Shown: positions 1-7,513 of the stretch, one piece after another
Layout: every line of letters begins with the position of its first letter
Position numbering within the stretch: position 1 is the first letter of the stretch
Assembly (NCBI RefSeq): GCF_021184025.1
Contig: NZ_CP036537.1
Coordinates: forward strand, 2,604,001 to 2,668,000
Length of the DNA: 64,000 nt
Source: Rhodopseudomonas boonkerdii
GTDB taxonomy: Bacteria > Pseudomonadota > Alphaproteobacteria > Rhizobiales > Xanthobacteraceae
Direction of reading: 5' to 3'
Notes under the pieces: generated by a model
Told to the model about the DNA's origin: nothing
Database searches by the model: none
Seen by the model: the letters and a program-made list of their open reading frames with translations, nothing else
Made by a program: the position numbers and the translations under genes

Positions 1-810
1 TGCACACCGAACACCATCCACTGGACCTACGACACCTACAATCTCGCTTACGGCACCGGCACCGCGCTGACCAAGGCCGGCGGCGACTCGTGGTTCTTCC
101 TCACCGCCGACTATGCCTTCGGTGCCGCGCTCGAACGTGACACCAGCAATGCGCTGACGGCGGCGGGCGGCAAGGTCGTCGGCAGCGTCAAGCATCCGCT
201 CAACACGTCGGACTTCTCGTCCTTCGTGTTGCAGGCGCAGTCGTCGGGGGCCAAGGTCATCGGCCTCGCCAATGCCGGCGGCGACACCTCGAACACGATC
301 AAGCAGGCGGCCGAGTTCGGCATCACCAAGAACCAGAAGATGGCGGCGCTGCTGCTGTTCCTCACCGACGTCAAGGCGATCGGCCTCGATCTCGCCCAGG
401 GCCTCAACTTCACCGAGACATTCTACTGGGATCTGAACGACGATACCCGCGCCTTCTCGAAGCGCTTCGCGGCGCGTTCGAAGGGGGCGGCTCCGCCGAC
501 CATGGTGCATGCGGGCGTCTATTCCGGCACGCTGCATTACCTGAAGGCGCTGGAGGCCCTCGGCGGCAATCCGCATGACGGCGCCAAGGTCGTCGCCAAG
601 ATGAAGGAAATGCCGACCGACGATCCACTGTTCGGCAAGGGCTCGATCCAGCCGAACGGCCGCAAGATCCACCCGGCCTATCTGTTCGAGGTCAAAAAGC
701 CCTCGGAATCGAAGGCGCCGTGGGATTACTACAAGCTGGTCGCTACCATTCCGGCCGACCAGGCCTTCACGCCGCTCGACAAGAGCACCTGTTCGCTATT
801 GAAGAAATAA
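1..810 (+). CDS. ABC transporter substrate-binding protein, branched-chain amino acid type (5' truncated)
   Basis: The reading frame is open from base 1, so the N-terminus and any signal peptide lie outside the window; 269 residues are visible. It reads as a periplasmic type-1 binding protein of the LivK family: an alternating alpha/beta fold with stretches such as DSWFFLTADYAFG and GLANAGGDTSNTIKQA, and a C-terminal half rich in aromatic residues. The two LivHM-type permease genes follow on the same strand after 72 bases, so this is very likely their ligand-capturing subunit in the periplasm. The ligand cannot be read from the sequence; in rhizobia such proteins bind branched-chain amino acids, amides or aromatic acids. 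The ATPase genes (livG, livF) are not downstream and may lie upstream of the window. Confidence 0.9.
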   Translation, partial: CTPNTIHWTYDTYNLAYGTGTALTKAGGDSWFFLTADYAFGAALERDTSNALTAAGGKVVGSVKHPLNTSDFSSFVLQAQSSGAKVIGLANAGGDTSNTIKQAAEFGITKNQKMAALLLFLTDVKAIGLDLAQGLNFTETFYWDLNDDTRAFSKRFAARSKGAAPPTMVHAGVYSGTLHYLKALEALGGNPHDGAKVVAKMKEMPTDDPLFGKGSIQPNGRKIHPAYLFEVKKPSESKAPWDYYKLVATIPADQAFTPLDKSTCSLLKK

Positions 811-882
811 CGCGAGCTGCGGCCCGGCGGTATCCGCCGCCGGGTCGTGACTTCTGCTAACAAAACTAGAGTTGAAAGCGCC

Positions 883-1758
883 ATGTCGATCAATCTCCAG
901 GCCCTGTCCGCCCAATTGCTGGTCGGGCTCATCAACGGCTCCTTCTACGCCTTGCTGAGTCTCGGTCTCGCCGTGATTTTCGGCATGCTGAACATCATCA
1001 ATTTCGCCCATGGCGCGCTCTATATGATGGGCGCCTTCGTGGCTTACTTCCTGCTCAATCTGGCAGGCATCGGCTACTGGCCGGCGCTGTTCCTCGCGCC
1101 GATCATCGTCGGCATCTTCGGCATGATCCTGGAGCGGACCATGCTGCAATGGATCGCCAATCTCGATCATCTCTACGGCCTGCTGCTGACCTTCGGTCTC
1201 GCGCTGATCATCCAGGGCGTGTTCCAGAACTACTTCGGTTCGTCCGGTCTGCCTTACGCCATTCCCGACGCGCTGAAGGGCGGCATGAATCTCGGCTTCA
1301 TGTTCCTGCCGATCTATCGCGGCTGGGTCGTGGTGTTCTCGCTCATCGTCTGCATCGCCACCTGGTTCCTGATCGAGCGCACGCGTCTCGGCGCCTATCT
1401 CCGCGCGGCGACTGAAAACCCGACGCTGGTGCGCGCCTTCGGCATCAACGTGCCGTTGATGATCACGCTGACCTATGGTCTCGGCGTCGGTCTTGCCGCG
1501 CTGGCCGGCGTGCTGTCGGCGCCGATCAACCAGGTTCGCCCCCTGATGGGCGCCGATCTCATCATCGTCGTGTTCGCGGTCGTCGTCATCGGCGGCATGG
1601 GCTCGATCATGGGATCGATCATCACCGGTTTTACCCTCGGCATCATCGAGGGTCTGACCAAGTATTTCTACCCTGAGGCCTCCAACACCGTCGTCTTCGT
1701 GCTGATGGTGCTGGTGCTCCTCGTGAAACCCTCGGGCCTGACGGGACGGACCACCTGA
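883..1758 (+). CDS. livH: Branched-chain amino acid ABC transporter permease LivH-type
   Basis: This is a 291-residue inner-membrane permease of the LivH family with about eight hydrophobic segments. The N-terminus (GLINGSFYALLSLGLAVIFG followed by NIINFAHGALYMMGAF) is the characteristic LivH signature, and the conserved cytoplasmic loop that contacts the ATPase lies near RAATENPTLVRAFGIN. A GTG further upstream at 847 is in frame, but I chose the ATG at 883 because it begins directly with the family's usual N-terminus. The stop is one base before the livM start, so the two permeases are translationally coupled. It works with LivM and a binding protein to import amino-acid-like solutes. Confidence 0.92.
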   Translation: MSINLQALSAQLLVGLINGSFYALLSLGLAVIFGMLNIINFAHGALYMMGAFVAYFLLNLAGIGYWPALFLAPIIVGIFGMILERTMLQWIANLDHLYGLLLTFGLALIIQGVFQNYFGSSGLPYAIPDALKGGMNLGFMFLPIYRGWVVVFSLIVCIATWFLIERTRLGAYLRAATENPTLVRAFGINVPLMITLTYGLGVGLAALAGVLSAPINQVRPLMGADLIIVVFAVVVIGGMGSIMGSIITGFTLGIIEGLTKYFYPEASNTVVFVLMVLVLLVKPSGLTGRTT

Positions 1759-1759
1759 T

Positions 1760-2779
1760 ATGACCACCATCACCGACAATTCGATCCCCGTGCAAAGCCG
1801 TGGCGTCAAGGACGAGATGATCGCCTTTGTGATCATGACCGTCCTGCTCGCAGCCGTGCCGTTCACCGGCCTGTATCCGTTCTTCGTGATGCAGGCGCTG
1901 TGCTTCGCGCTGTTCGCCTGCGCCTTCAACCTGCTGATCGGTTACGGCGGCCTGTTGTCCTTCGGCCATGCGATGTTCATGGGCACCGCGGGCTATGTCA
2001 CCGCGCATATGGCCAAGGTCGGCACCATCGGCTTCAAGGTGCCTCTGATCGGCGAGTTCATGATCAATATGGGTCCGCTGTCGCCGGAGCTCTCGATCGT
2101 GTTCGGCCTCGTCGCGGCCTTCGTGCTCGCCGTCGTCACCGGCCTGATCGCGATCCGCCGTCAGGGCATCTATTTCGCCATGATCACGCTGGCGCTGTCG
2201 CAGTTGATCTTTTTCCTCTATCTGCAGACGCCGTTCACCCATGGTGAAGACGGCATCCAGGGCATCCCGCAGGGGATGCTGTTCGGCATCTTCAACCTCT
2301 CGAAGCCGATCACGCTGTATTACGTGATCCTCGTGGGCTTCCTGCTTGGCTTCCTGATCATCTTCCGCACCATCAATTCGCCGTTCGGCGAGGTGCTGAA
2401 GGCGATCCGCGAAAACGAGCCGCGCGCGATCTCGCTCGGCTACAAGACCGACCAGTACAAGCTGCTCGCCTTCATCCTGTCGGGTACGCTTGCGGGCTTC
2501 GCCGGCGCGCTGAAAGTGTTCGTGGCGCAGAACGCCTCGCTCACCGACGTGCACTGGACCATGTCGGGTGAAGTCGTGCTGATCACGCTGGTGGGCGGCC
2601 TTGCCACGCTCTACGGCCCGGTGGTCGGCGCCTTCGTGATCATCGCCATGCAGCAATATCTCGCCGGCTTCGGTCAGTGGGTGACGGTGATCCAGGGCGT
2701 GATCTTCGTGGTCTGCGTGCTCACCTTCCGCCGTGGCATCATCGGCGAGATCGGCCACCTCTTCAAACGCTCGCTGTAA
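1760..2779 (+). CDS. livM: Branched-chain amino acid ABC transporter permease LivM-type
   Basis: This 339-residue polytopic inner-membrane protein pairs with LivH. Family landmarks are the segment ACAFNLLIGYGGLLSFGHAM near the N-terminus and the cytoplasmic coupling loop KAIRENEPRAISLGY at about residues 213-227. The start ATG at 1760 lies one base after the livH stop. A strong hairpin terminator follows at 2805-2834, so the operon ends here without ATPase genes; the transporter must use LivG/LivF proteins encoded upstream of the window or elsewhere. Substrate specificity is not inferable from the permease. Confidence 0.92.
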   Translation: MTTITDNSIPVQSRGVKDEMIAFVIMTVLLAAVPFTGLYPFFVMQALCFALFACAFNLLIGYGGLLSFGHAMFMGTAGYVTAHMAKVGTIGFKVPLIGEFMINMGPLSPELSIVFGLVAAFVLAVVTGLIAIRRQGIYFAMITLALSQLIFFLYLQTPFTHGEDGIQGIPQGMLFGIFNLSKPITLYYVILVGFLLGFLIIFRTINSPFGEVLKAIRENEPRAISLGYKTDQYKLLAFILSGTLAGFAGALKVFVAQNASLTDVHWTMSGEVVLITLVGGLATLYGPVVGAFVIIAMQQYLAGFGQWVTVIQGVIFVVCVLTFRRGIIGEIGHLFKRSL

Positions 2780-2804
2780 GGGCAGGGCGGATACCATCGA
2801 CCAG

Positions 2805-2834
2805 CGCAACGCCGCCGCAAGGCGGCGTTTTGCG
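2805..2834 (+). terminator. Rho-independent terminator of the liv operon
   Basis: A GC-rich stem, ACGCCGCC (2809-2816) and GGCGGCGT (2821-2828) with a GCAA tetraloop, is extended by AA/TT pairs and followed by a short T tract. It lies 26 bases after the livM stop. Confidence 0.8.
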
Positions 2835-2919
2835 TTGGTGGGAGGGCGTCGATGAGGCGGCAACACCGCTGCACTCCATTGCCCAGCAGACAATATGCGC
2901 GGAAGGAGGAGGTCCGCGC

Positions 2920-2948
2920 TTGACCTGCCCTCTGCGACCGAATATCGC
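2920..2948 (+). promoter_or_regulatory. Putative sigma-70-type promoter of mbfA
   Basis: TTGACC (2920-2925) and TATCGC (2943-2948) are separated by 17 bases. A start site about seven bases downstream would fall inside the Irr-box palindrome at 2951-2965, which fits a repressor site that blocks initiation. The -10 match is weak. Confidence 0.4.
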
Positions 2949-2949
2949 A

Positions 2950-2965
2950 TTTAGAATTATTCTAA
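2950..2965 (+). promoter_or_regulatory. Irr box / iron control element (ICE) upstream of mbfA
   Basis: The sequence TTAGAAT-T-ATTCTAA (2951-2965, preceded by T at 2950) is a perfect palindrome matching the ICE motif bound by Irr in rhizobia. It ends 15 bases before the mbfA start codon. Irr is known to repress mbfA under iron limitation in related bacteria. The A/T-rich palindrome stands out sharply in a GC-rich region. Confidence 0.85.
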
Positions 2966-2980
2966 TCTGCGTGGGTCCCC

Positions 2981-3952
2981 ATGAAGCCTTTTTCCGCACT
3001 TTCCGAGCGTGAGGTATTGGCGGTAGCCATCTCCGCCGAGGAGGAAGACAGCCGCATCTATGCGACATTCGCGGAGGACCTTCAGGAACGCTACCCGGAC
3101 ACCGCCCGCATATTCGAAGCCATGGCGGAGCAGGAGCGCGGGCATCGCCACCGGCTGCTCGATCTCTACGAAAAACGCTTCGGTCCGAACCTCCCTCCGA
3201 TCCGGCGCGAGGACGTGAAGGGTTTTCTCAAGCGCCGCCCCGTCTGGCTGACCAAGAACCTGTCGCTGGACGTCATTCGCCGCGAGGTGGAGACGATGGA
3301 ACTGCAGGCGCAGCGGTTCTACATCCGCGCGGCAGAGCAGGCGAGCGATGTCGGTCTGCGCCGTTTGCTCGCGGATCTCGCCGAGGAGGAAAGGGATCAC
3401 GAGCAATATGCTGCCAGGATCACCACCGACATCCTGAACGCTAGTGCGCGGTCTGCCGAGGATGCGACGCAGCGGCGGATTTTCGTTCTTCAATATGTCC
3501 AACCCGGGCTGGCCGGGCTGATGGACGGATCGGTCTCGACGCTTGCGCCATTATTTGCGGCGGCATTCGCGACGCACAACAACTGGCAGACTTTTCTCGT
3601 CGGCCTTGCCGCATCGATCGGCGCCGGCATCAGCATGGGCTTTGCCGAGGCGCTCTCAGACGACGGTTCGCTCACGGGGCGCGGTTCACCATGGCTTCGA
3701 GGTTTTGTTTGCGGCCTGATGACGACCGTCGGCGGACTTGGACACAGCGTGCCGTATCTCGTCCCCGACAACTGGGCGAATGCGTTCTGGATCGCGACGG
3801 CCATCGCGGGGGTCGTGGTCTTCTTCGAACTGTGGGCCATCGCCTTCATTCGGGCGCGATATATGGACACGCCGTTTCTTCAGGCGGTTTTCCAGATCGT
3901 CCTTGGCGGCGCCATCGTCCTTGCGGTTGGCATTCTCATCGGAGCGGCATAG
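2981..3952 (+). CDS. mbfA: Membrane-bound ferritin MbfA, iron exporter (erythrin-VIT1 fusion)
   Basis: This 323-residue protein has two parts. Residues 1 to about 150 form a rubrerythrin/ferritin-like di-iron helical bundle with acidic metal-ligand motifs (AEEEDSRIY, EQERGHRH, EVETMELQ, EEERDHEQY). Residues from about 175 to the end are a VIT1/CCC1-like membrane domain with hydrophobic segments at roughly 200-225, 265-290 and 300-322. This architecture defines MbfA, an inner-membrane exporter that removes excess ferrous iron in Bradyrhizobium and Agrobacterium and helps with peroxide and acid stress. The Irr box 15 bases upstream indicates derepression in high iron. No clear Shine-Dalgarno precedes the ATG. 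A secreted beta-barrel-like gene follows after 13 bases, probably co-transcribed. Confidence 0.93.
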   Translation: MKPFSALSEREVLAVAISAEEEDSRIYATFAEDLQERYPDTARIFEAMAEQERGHRHRLLDLYEKRFGPNLPPIRREDVKGFLKRRPVWLTKNLSLDVIRREVETMELQAQRFYIRAAEQASDVGLRRLLADLAEEERDHEQYAARITTDILNASARSAEDATQRRIFVLQYVQPGLAGLMDGSVSTLAPLFAAAFATHNNWQTFLVGLAASIGAGISMGFAEALSDDGSLTGRGSPWLRGFVCGLMTTVGGLGHSVPYLVPDNWANAFWIATAIAGVVVFFELWAIAFIRARYMDTPFLQAVFQIVLGGAIVLAVGILIGAA

Positions 3953-3965
3953 CCAGGTGGCAGCT

Positions 3966-4844
3966 ATGGTGAACGCTATCTTGTCTCGAGGTCGTGTGTC
4001 ATGGCTGGCGGCAGCATGTCTCTTCGTCACGAACGCCGGGCCGGCAAAAGCCGTAGACGAAATCCAAGTCTATAACGGCAGCATTGCCGAGATCGGTCAG
4101 CTCACGATCCAGCAGCATCTCAATTACGTCGCTCTGGGCAGCAAGACGCCGCCCTTCGCAGGCGGCATTCCATCCAACCGAAGCCTCAACGGCACCCCGG
4201 AATTCGCTTACGGCGTCACGGATTGGTGGGAGGTCGGCCTGTATCTTCCATTCTCGATCCAGGACCAGCGCTTCTACTCGGATGCCTTCAAGGTGCGCTC
4301 CCTCTTCGTGTCACCGAATGCCGACAAGCGAAACTTTTTCTACGGCATCAATTTCGAACTCAGCCACGAGACACCCGCATTTGCGCAGACGCGATGGGGC
4401 ATGGAAATCCGACCGATCATAGGCGTGCGCAATGCCGGCTACGAACTTATCGTCAATCCAATCGTGGATATCGGCTTCGGCCAATCCGGCGAGGCGACCT
4501 TTACGCCGGCGGCACGCGTCGCTCGCCGCCTCACCGACGACCTGTCTTTCGGTGTCGAGTACTATTCCGATCTGGGGCGTATCGGCAGTTTCGATACTTT
4601 GAGCAATCAACAGCATACGATGTTTGCTGTAACGGACTTCAAGGTAAACGAGGTCGGTGTCAATTTTGGCATCGGCTACGGATTGACGCCGGCATCCGAT
4701 CGCTGGGTCGTGAAGGCCATCATCGGCTACGCCTTGCCTGTGGAGGGTGGCGGCAGGACGGGTGGGGATGCTCCAGGAGCCGCACTGAAAAATCCTCTTG
4801 CGCATGCCAATCAGTCGTCGCTCCGGACCGTTCCACGTCCGTGA
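3966..4844 (+). CDS. Secreted outer-membrane beta-barrel-like protein downstream of mbfA
   Basis: I do not recognise a named family. The 292-residue product begins with a Sec signal peptide (basic start, then SWLAAACLFVTNAGPAKA). The mature part has alternating short amphipathic strands rich in Tyr, Phe, Trp and Gly (FAYGVTDWWEVGLYLPF, FFYGINFELS, LSFGVEYYSDLG, GVNFGIGYGLT), as expected for an outer-membrane barrel. A larger frame is open upstream inside mbfA, but the ATG at 3966 is the first that gives a proper signal peptide. It starts 13 bases after mbfA and probably shares its Irr-controlled promoter, which suggests a role in iron or metal passage across the outer membrane. The C-terminal 30 residues are polar and probably outside the barrel. 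Confidence 0.72.
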   Translation: MVNAILSRGRVSWLAAACLFVTNAGPAKAVDEIQVYNGSIAEIGQLTIQQHLNYVALGSKTPPFAGGIPSNRSLNGTPEFAYGVTDWWEVGLYLPFSIQDQRFYSDAFKVRSLFVSPNADKRNFFYGINFELSHETPAFAQTRWGMEIRPIIGVRNAGYELIVNPIVDIGFGQSGEATFTPAARVARRLTDDLSFGVEYYSDLGRIGSFDTLSNQQHTMFAVTDFKVNEVGVNFGIGYGLTPASDRWVVKAIIGYALPVEGGGRTGGDAPGAALKNPLAHANQSSLRTVPRP

Positions 4845-4888
4845 CTATCGGCAGCGGAAAACCGCGGCGTTTTTTGCGTTTCGGCTCC

Positions 4889-5015
4889 GCCGTGGGGCGG
4901 ATGAGCCAACGGGTCGCGCGAAGCGCGCCCGATGATAAAACTCCGCATCATCCGCCGGCCGATGCAAGATGCGAAGAACGGCGGATTACGGCTGCGCCTC
5001 ATCCGCCTACGGCCG
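4889..5015. repeat. Dispersed intergenic repeat, family A (copy 1, expanded)
   Basis: This inverted-repeat element has the family A core (GGGCGGATGAG ... CTCATCCGCC) with an insert that itself forms a GCGCG/CGCGC hairpin. Related copies lie at 12551-12630, 18462-18516, 22544-22634 and 54421-54510. It occupies most of the gap between the barrel gene and the phosphate genes and contains no credible ORF. Confidence 0.75.
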
Positions 5016-5135
5016 CCAATGTTCTCGCATTTTCGCGAAGTCATTGTGTCACCTCATAAAAATCCGCACGCACAATTCGGTGGATGACCCCGCACGGGTG
5101 CCCCGGCGATTGCCCCCACCTCCCGGATGTGATTT

Positions 5136-5153
5136 ATGACGGTTTCGTGACAA
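5136..5153 (-). promoter_or_regulatory. PHO-box-like site upstream of DUF47-pit
   Basis: On the minus strand the sequence reads TTGTCAC-GAAA-CCGTCAT. These are two seven-base half-sites at the 11-base spacing of a PhoB box (CTGTCAT-N4-CTGTCAT), with 5/7 and 6/7 matches. It lies 55 bases before the DUF47 gene. In Sinorhizobium the equivalent orfA-pit operon is repressed by PhoB, which would fit a site near the promoter. Confidence 0.5.
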
Positions 5154-5208
5154 CGGGCCGCCGGGCGGTTCCGGTCGCGCCTCCCGTCCTGATTTCTAGG
5201 TGCCCCCG

Positions 5209-5853
5209 ATGCTGCGCTTGTTCCGATCCTTTCTGCCGCGGGAGGAGCGGTTTTTCGACCTGTTCGCCCAGCATTCGCGTGCGGTGAGCGAGGGCGCCAG
5301 GGCGCTGGCGGGGATGCTGGAAGGCGGCGAGGAGACGCCGGTCTATTGCCAGCGCGTCAACCAGTTCGAGAACGATGCCGATAACATCACCCGCGAGGTG
5401 CTGACGGCCGTTCGCCGCAGCTTCATCACCCCGTTCGATCGCATCGACATCAAGAACCTGATCGGCGCGATGGACGACAGCATCGACCAGATGCAGCAGA
5501 CCGCCAAGGCCGTGATGCTGTTCGAGGTGCGCCAGTTCGAGCCGCCGATGCGCGAGATCGGCACGCTGCTGGTGCAATGCGCCGAACTCATCGGCAAGGC
5601 CGTGCCGCTGATGGACAAGATCGGCGACAATCTCGGTCTGCTCACCGCGCTCACCGAGGAGATCGGCAAGCTCGAAGGCCGCGTCGACGACCTGCACGAC
5701 ATCGGGCTGAAGGAGCTGTTCCTCAAACATCGCGACGCCAACACCATGGATTTCGTGGTCGGCGCCGAGATCTACAAGCATCTCGAAAAGGTGGCGGATC
5801 GTTTCGACGACGTCGCCAACGAGATCAGCAGCATCGTCATCGAGCAAGTGTAA
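5209..5853 (+). CDS. DUF47 family PhoU-like phosphate transport regulator
   Basis: This 214-residue, all-helical cytoplasmic protein of the DUF47/PhoU-like family (the rhizobial OrfA) begins with the family pattern MLRLFRSFLPREERFFDLF. Acidic helix motifs (ENDADNITREV near residue 57, EIYKHLEKVADRFDDVANEI near the end) resemble the metal-binding repeats of PhoU. A GTG at 5200 would add three residues; the ATG at 5209 is preferred because the AGG at 5198-5200 is well spaced for it. The pit transporter starts 11 bases after the stop, an arrangement conserved in many bacteria where DUF47 modulates Pit activity. A PHO-box-like site lies upstream. Confidence 0.88.
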   Translation: MLRLFRSFLPREERFFDLFAQHSRAVSEGARALAGMLEGGEETPVYCQRVNQFENDADNITREVLTAVRRSFITPFDRIDIKNLIGAMDDSIDQMQQTAKAVMLFEVRQFEPPMREIGTLLVQCAELIGKAVPLMDKIGDNLGLLTALTEEIGKLEGRVDDLHDIGLKELFLKHRDANTMDFVVGAEIYKHLEKVADRFDDVANEISSIVIEQV

Positions 5854-5864
5854 GGGCAGGGCCA

Positions 5865-6881
5865 GTGGACGCCACGCTCGCACTCCCGGTGCTGATCGGC
5901 CTGATCGCCGTCGCGCTGCTGTTCGATTTTCTCAACGGCCTGCACGATGCGGCGAATTCGATCGCGACCATCGTCTCGACACGCGTGCTGCGCCCGCAAT
6001 ATGCGGTGTTCTGGGCGGCGTTCTTCAACTTCATCGCGTTCATGGTGTTCGGCCTGCATGTCGCCAACACCATCGGCACCGGCATCGTCGATCCCGGCAT
6101 CATCGATGCGCAGGTGATCTTTGCGGCGCTGGTCGGCGCCATCGTGTGGAATGTGGTTACTTGGGCGCTCGGCATTCCCTCCAGCTCCTCGCATGCGCTG
6201 ATCGGCGGGCTGTTGGGGGCTGGCCTCGCCAAGGCCGGTCTGTCGGCTGCGGTGTGGAGCGGCGTGATCAAGACGCTGCTTGCGATCGTGCTCTCGCCGC
6301 TGATCGGTTTCCTGCTGGCGCTGCTGCTGGTGGCCATCGTGTCGTGGGCTTCGGTGCGCTCGACGCCCTTTGCGGTGGACCGCGCTTTTCGCGTGCTGCA
6401 GTTCGTCTCGGCCTCGCTCTATTCGCTCGGCCATGGCGGCAACGACGCCCAGAAGACCATGGGCATCATCGCGGTGTTGCTCTATTCGCAGGGCTATCTC
6501 GGCAGCGAGTTTTCGGTACCGTTCTGGGTCGTGATCTCGTGCCAGGCGGCGATGGCGCTGGGCACCCTGATGGGCGGCTGGCGCATCGTCCGCACCATGG
6601 GGCTGCGCATCACCAAGCTGAATCCGATGCAGGGCTTTTGCGCCGAGACCGGCGGCGCGGCGACCCTGTTCGCGGCCACCTTCATGGGCGTGCCGGTGTC
6701 CACCACCCACACCATCACCGGCGCCATTGTCGGCGTCGGCGCCGCACGGCGCGTCTCGGCCGTGCGCTGGAACGTGGCGAGTTCGATCGTCTACGCCTGG
6801 GTAATCACCATCCCCGCCGCCGCCATCGTCGCCGCGGCGACATGGTGGGCGGTGAAGCTGCTGCATCTGAGTTTTATCTAG
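5865..6881 (+). CDS. pit: Low-affinity inorganic phosphate transporter (PiT family)
   Basis: This 338-residue inner-membrane symporter has about ten hydrophobic segments. The two PiT signature repeats are visible: GLHDAANSIAT near residue 25 and GHGGNDAQKTMG near residue 190, with a second conserved VSTTHTITGAIVGVG loop near the C-terminus. It imports metal-phosphate with protons. The start is GTG at 5865, preceded by AAGGGCAGGG at 5852-5861; the longer open frame upstream overlaps the DUF47 gene and is not used. It forms an operon with the DUF47 gene. A family B repeat follows directly and may act as transcript end. Confidence 0.93.
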   Translation: MDATLALPVLIGLIAVALLFDFLNGLHDAANSIATIVSTRVLRPQYAVFWAAFFNFIAFMVFGLHVANTIGTGIVDPGIIDAQVIFAALVGAIVWNVVTWALGIPSSSSHALIGGLLGAGLAKAGLSAAVWSGVIKTLLAIVLSPLIGFLLALLLVAIVSWASVRSTPFAVDRAFRVLQFVSASLYSLGHGGNDAQKTMGIIAVLLYSQGYLGSEFSVPFWVVISCQAAMALGTLMGGWRIVRTMGLRITKLNPMQGFCAETGGAATLFAATFMGVPVSTTHTITGAIVGVGAARRVSAVRWNVASSIVYAWVITIPAAAIVAAATWWAVKLLHLSFI

Positions 6882-6884
6882 CTC

Positions 6885-7001
6885 CATCCCTCATCCTGAG
6901 GAGTGCGCGCAGCGCACGTCTCGAAGGATGGCAACAAGCTCGGGAGCCAGGCCATCTCATGGTTCGAGACGCGGCCTGCGGCCGCTCCTCACCATGAGGG
7001 C
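6885..7001. repeat. Dispersed intergenic repeat, family B (copy 1)
   Basis: This element has a first hairpin around TCATCCTGAGGAG/TCTCGAAGGATG and a second ending in CTCCTCACCATGAGGG. It is related to copies at 11825-12013, 50571-50696 and 62528-62640. It fills the gap between the convergent pit and gdx genes. Confidence 0.8.
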
Positions 7002-7025
7002 GGGAGTGGGGGCAGGAGCAGGAGC

Positions 7026-7340
7026 TCAGCTCACCAGCTTGAGCCCTGCGATCCCCGCCACGATCAGTCCGATGCAGGCGATCCGCGCCACCGTGGCGGG
7101 ATCGCCGAACAGATAGATCCCCAGCGCCGCGGTGCCGACCGCGCCGATGCCGGTCCACACCGCATAGGCGGTTCCCATCGGCAATTCCTTCAGCGCCAGC
7201 GCCAGCATGCCGACCGACGCGGCCATGCTGGTCAGCGTCAGGACGGAGGGAACGAGTTTTGTGAAGCCTTCGGTATATTTGAGCCCCACGGCCCAGCCGA
7301 CCTCGAGCAGACCGGCAACGAAAAGAATAGCCCAGGCCAT
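7026..7340 (-). CDS. gdx: SMR family guanidinium exporter-type protein (Gdx/SugE)
   Basis: This 104-residue, four-helix small multidrug resistance protein starts [20 protein letters not shown], with the conserved SMR Glu (LLEVGW, residue 13) in helix 1. The motif [20 protein letters not shown] at about residues 51-70 is typical of the SugE/Gdx branch rather than EmrE-type drug pumps. Gdx proteins export guanidinium in exchange for protons as a dimer in the inner membrane. The longer open frame upstream was discarded because the ATG at 7340 has a GGGGG Shine-Dalgarno and begins at helix 1. The leader at 7361-7408 carries two hairpins with ACGA and ACGG loops, as in guanidine-II riboswitches, which supports the guanidinium assignment. 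Confidence 0.88.
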   Translation of the reverse strand: MAWAILFVAGLLEVGWAVGLKYTEGFTKLVPSVLTLTSMAASVGMLALALKELPMGTAYAVWTGIGAVGTAALGIYLFGDPATVARIACIGLIVAGIAGLKLVS

Positions 7341-7360
7341 GGGAAGACCCCCTGAAACAG

Positions 7361-7408
7361 GCAGGGCCGTTCCCTGCGCATGATGGATTGATTTGGAGGT
7401 CGTCCTCG
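7361..7408 (-). ncRNA. Candidate mini-ykkC (guanidine-II) riboswitch upstream of gdx
   Basis: On the minus strand, hairpin 1 is GAGG-ACGA-CCTC (7396-7407) and hairpin 2 is GCAGGG-AACGG-CCCTGC (7361-7377), 18 bases apart. Two short hairpins with ACGR loops are the definition of the mini-ykkC class. Hairpin 2 has one extra A beside the ACGG loop, a deviation from the consensus. The gdx Shine-Dalgarno (GGGGG) and start codon follow about 10-20 bases downstream, which fits translational control. Confidence 0.65.
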
Positions 7409-7513
7409 CCCGGTCTATATGGGTGCCAAGCATGGGCATCGCAACGCGGCCGAAGGTCGCCACATCCGGCAAAAGCCCTTGATCACCAGCATTTTACCTG
7501 CCACAGCCCCATC

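Noticed and set aside
796..1929. Long minus-strand frame rich in His, Asp and Glu opposite livH and livM (also 1643-2950)
   Set aside because: This is the usual antisense shadow of hydrophobic, GC-biased genes; no start signal, and the plus-strand products are clear LivH and LivM.
7341..7513. Guanidine-I (ykkC) riboswitch before gdx
   Set aside because: The conserved guanidine-I core blocks are absent; the two-hairpin ACGR pattern fits the mini-ykkC class instead.
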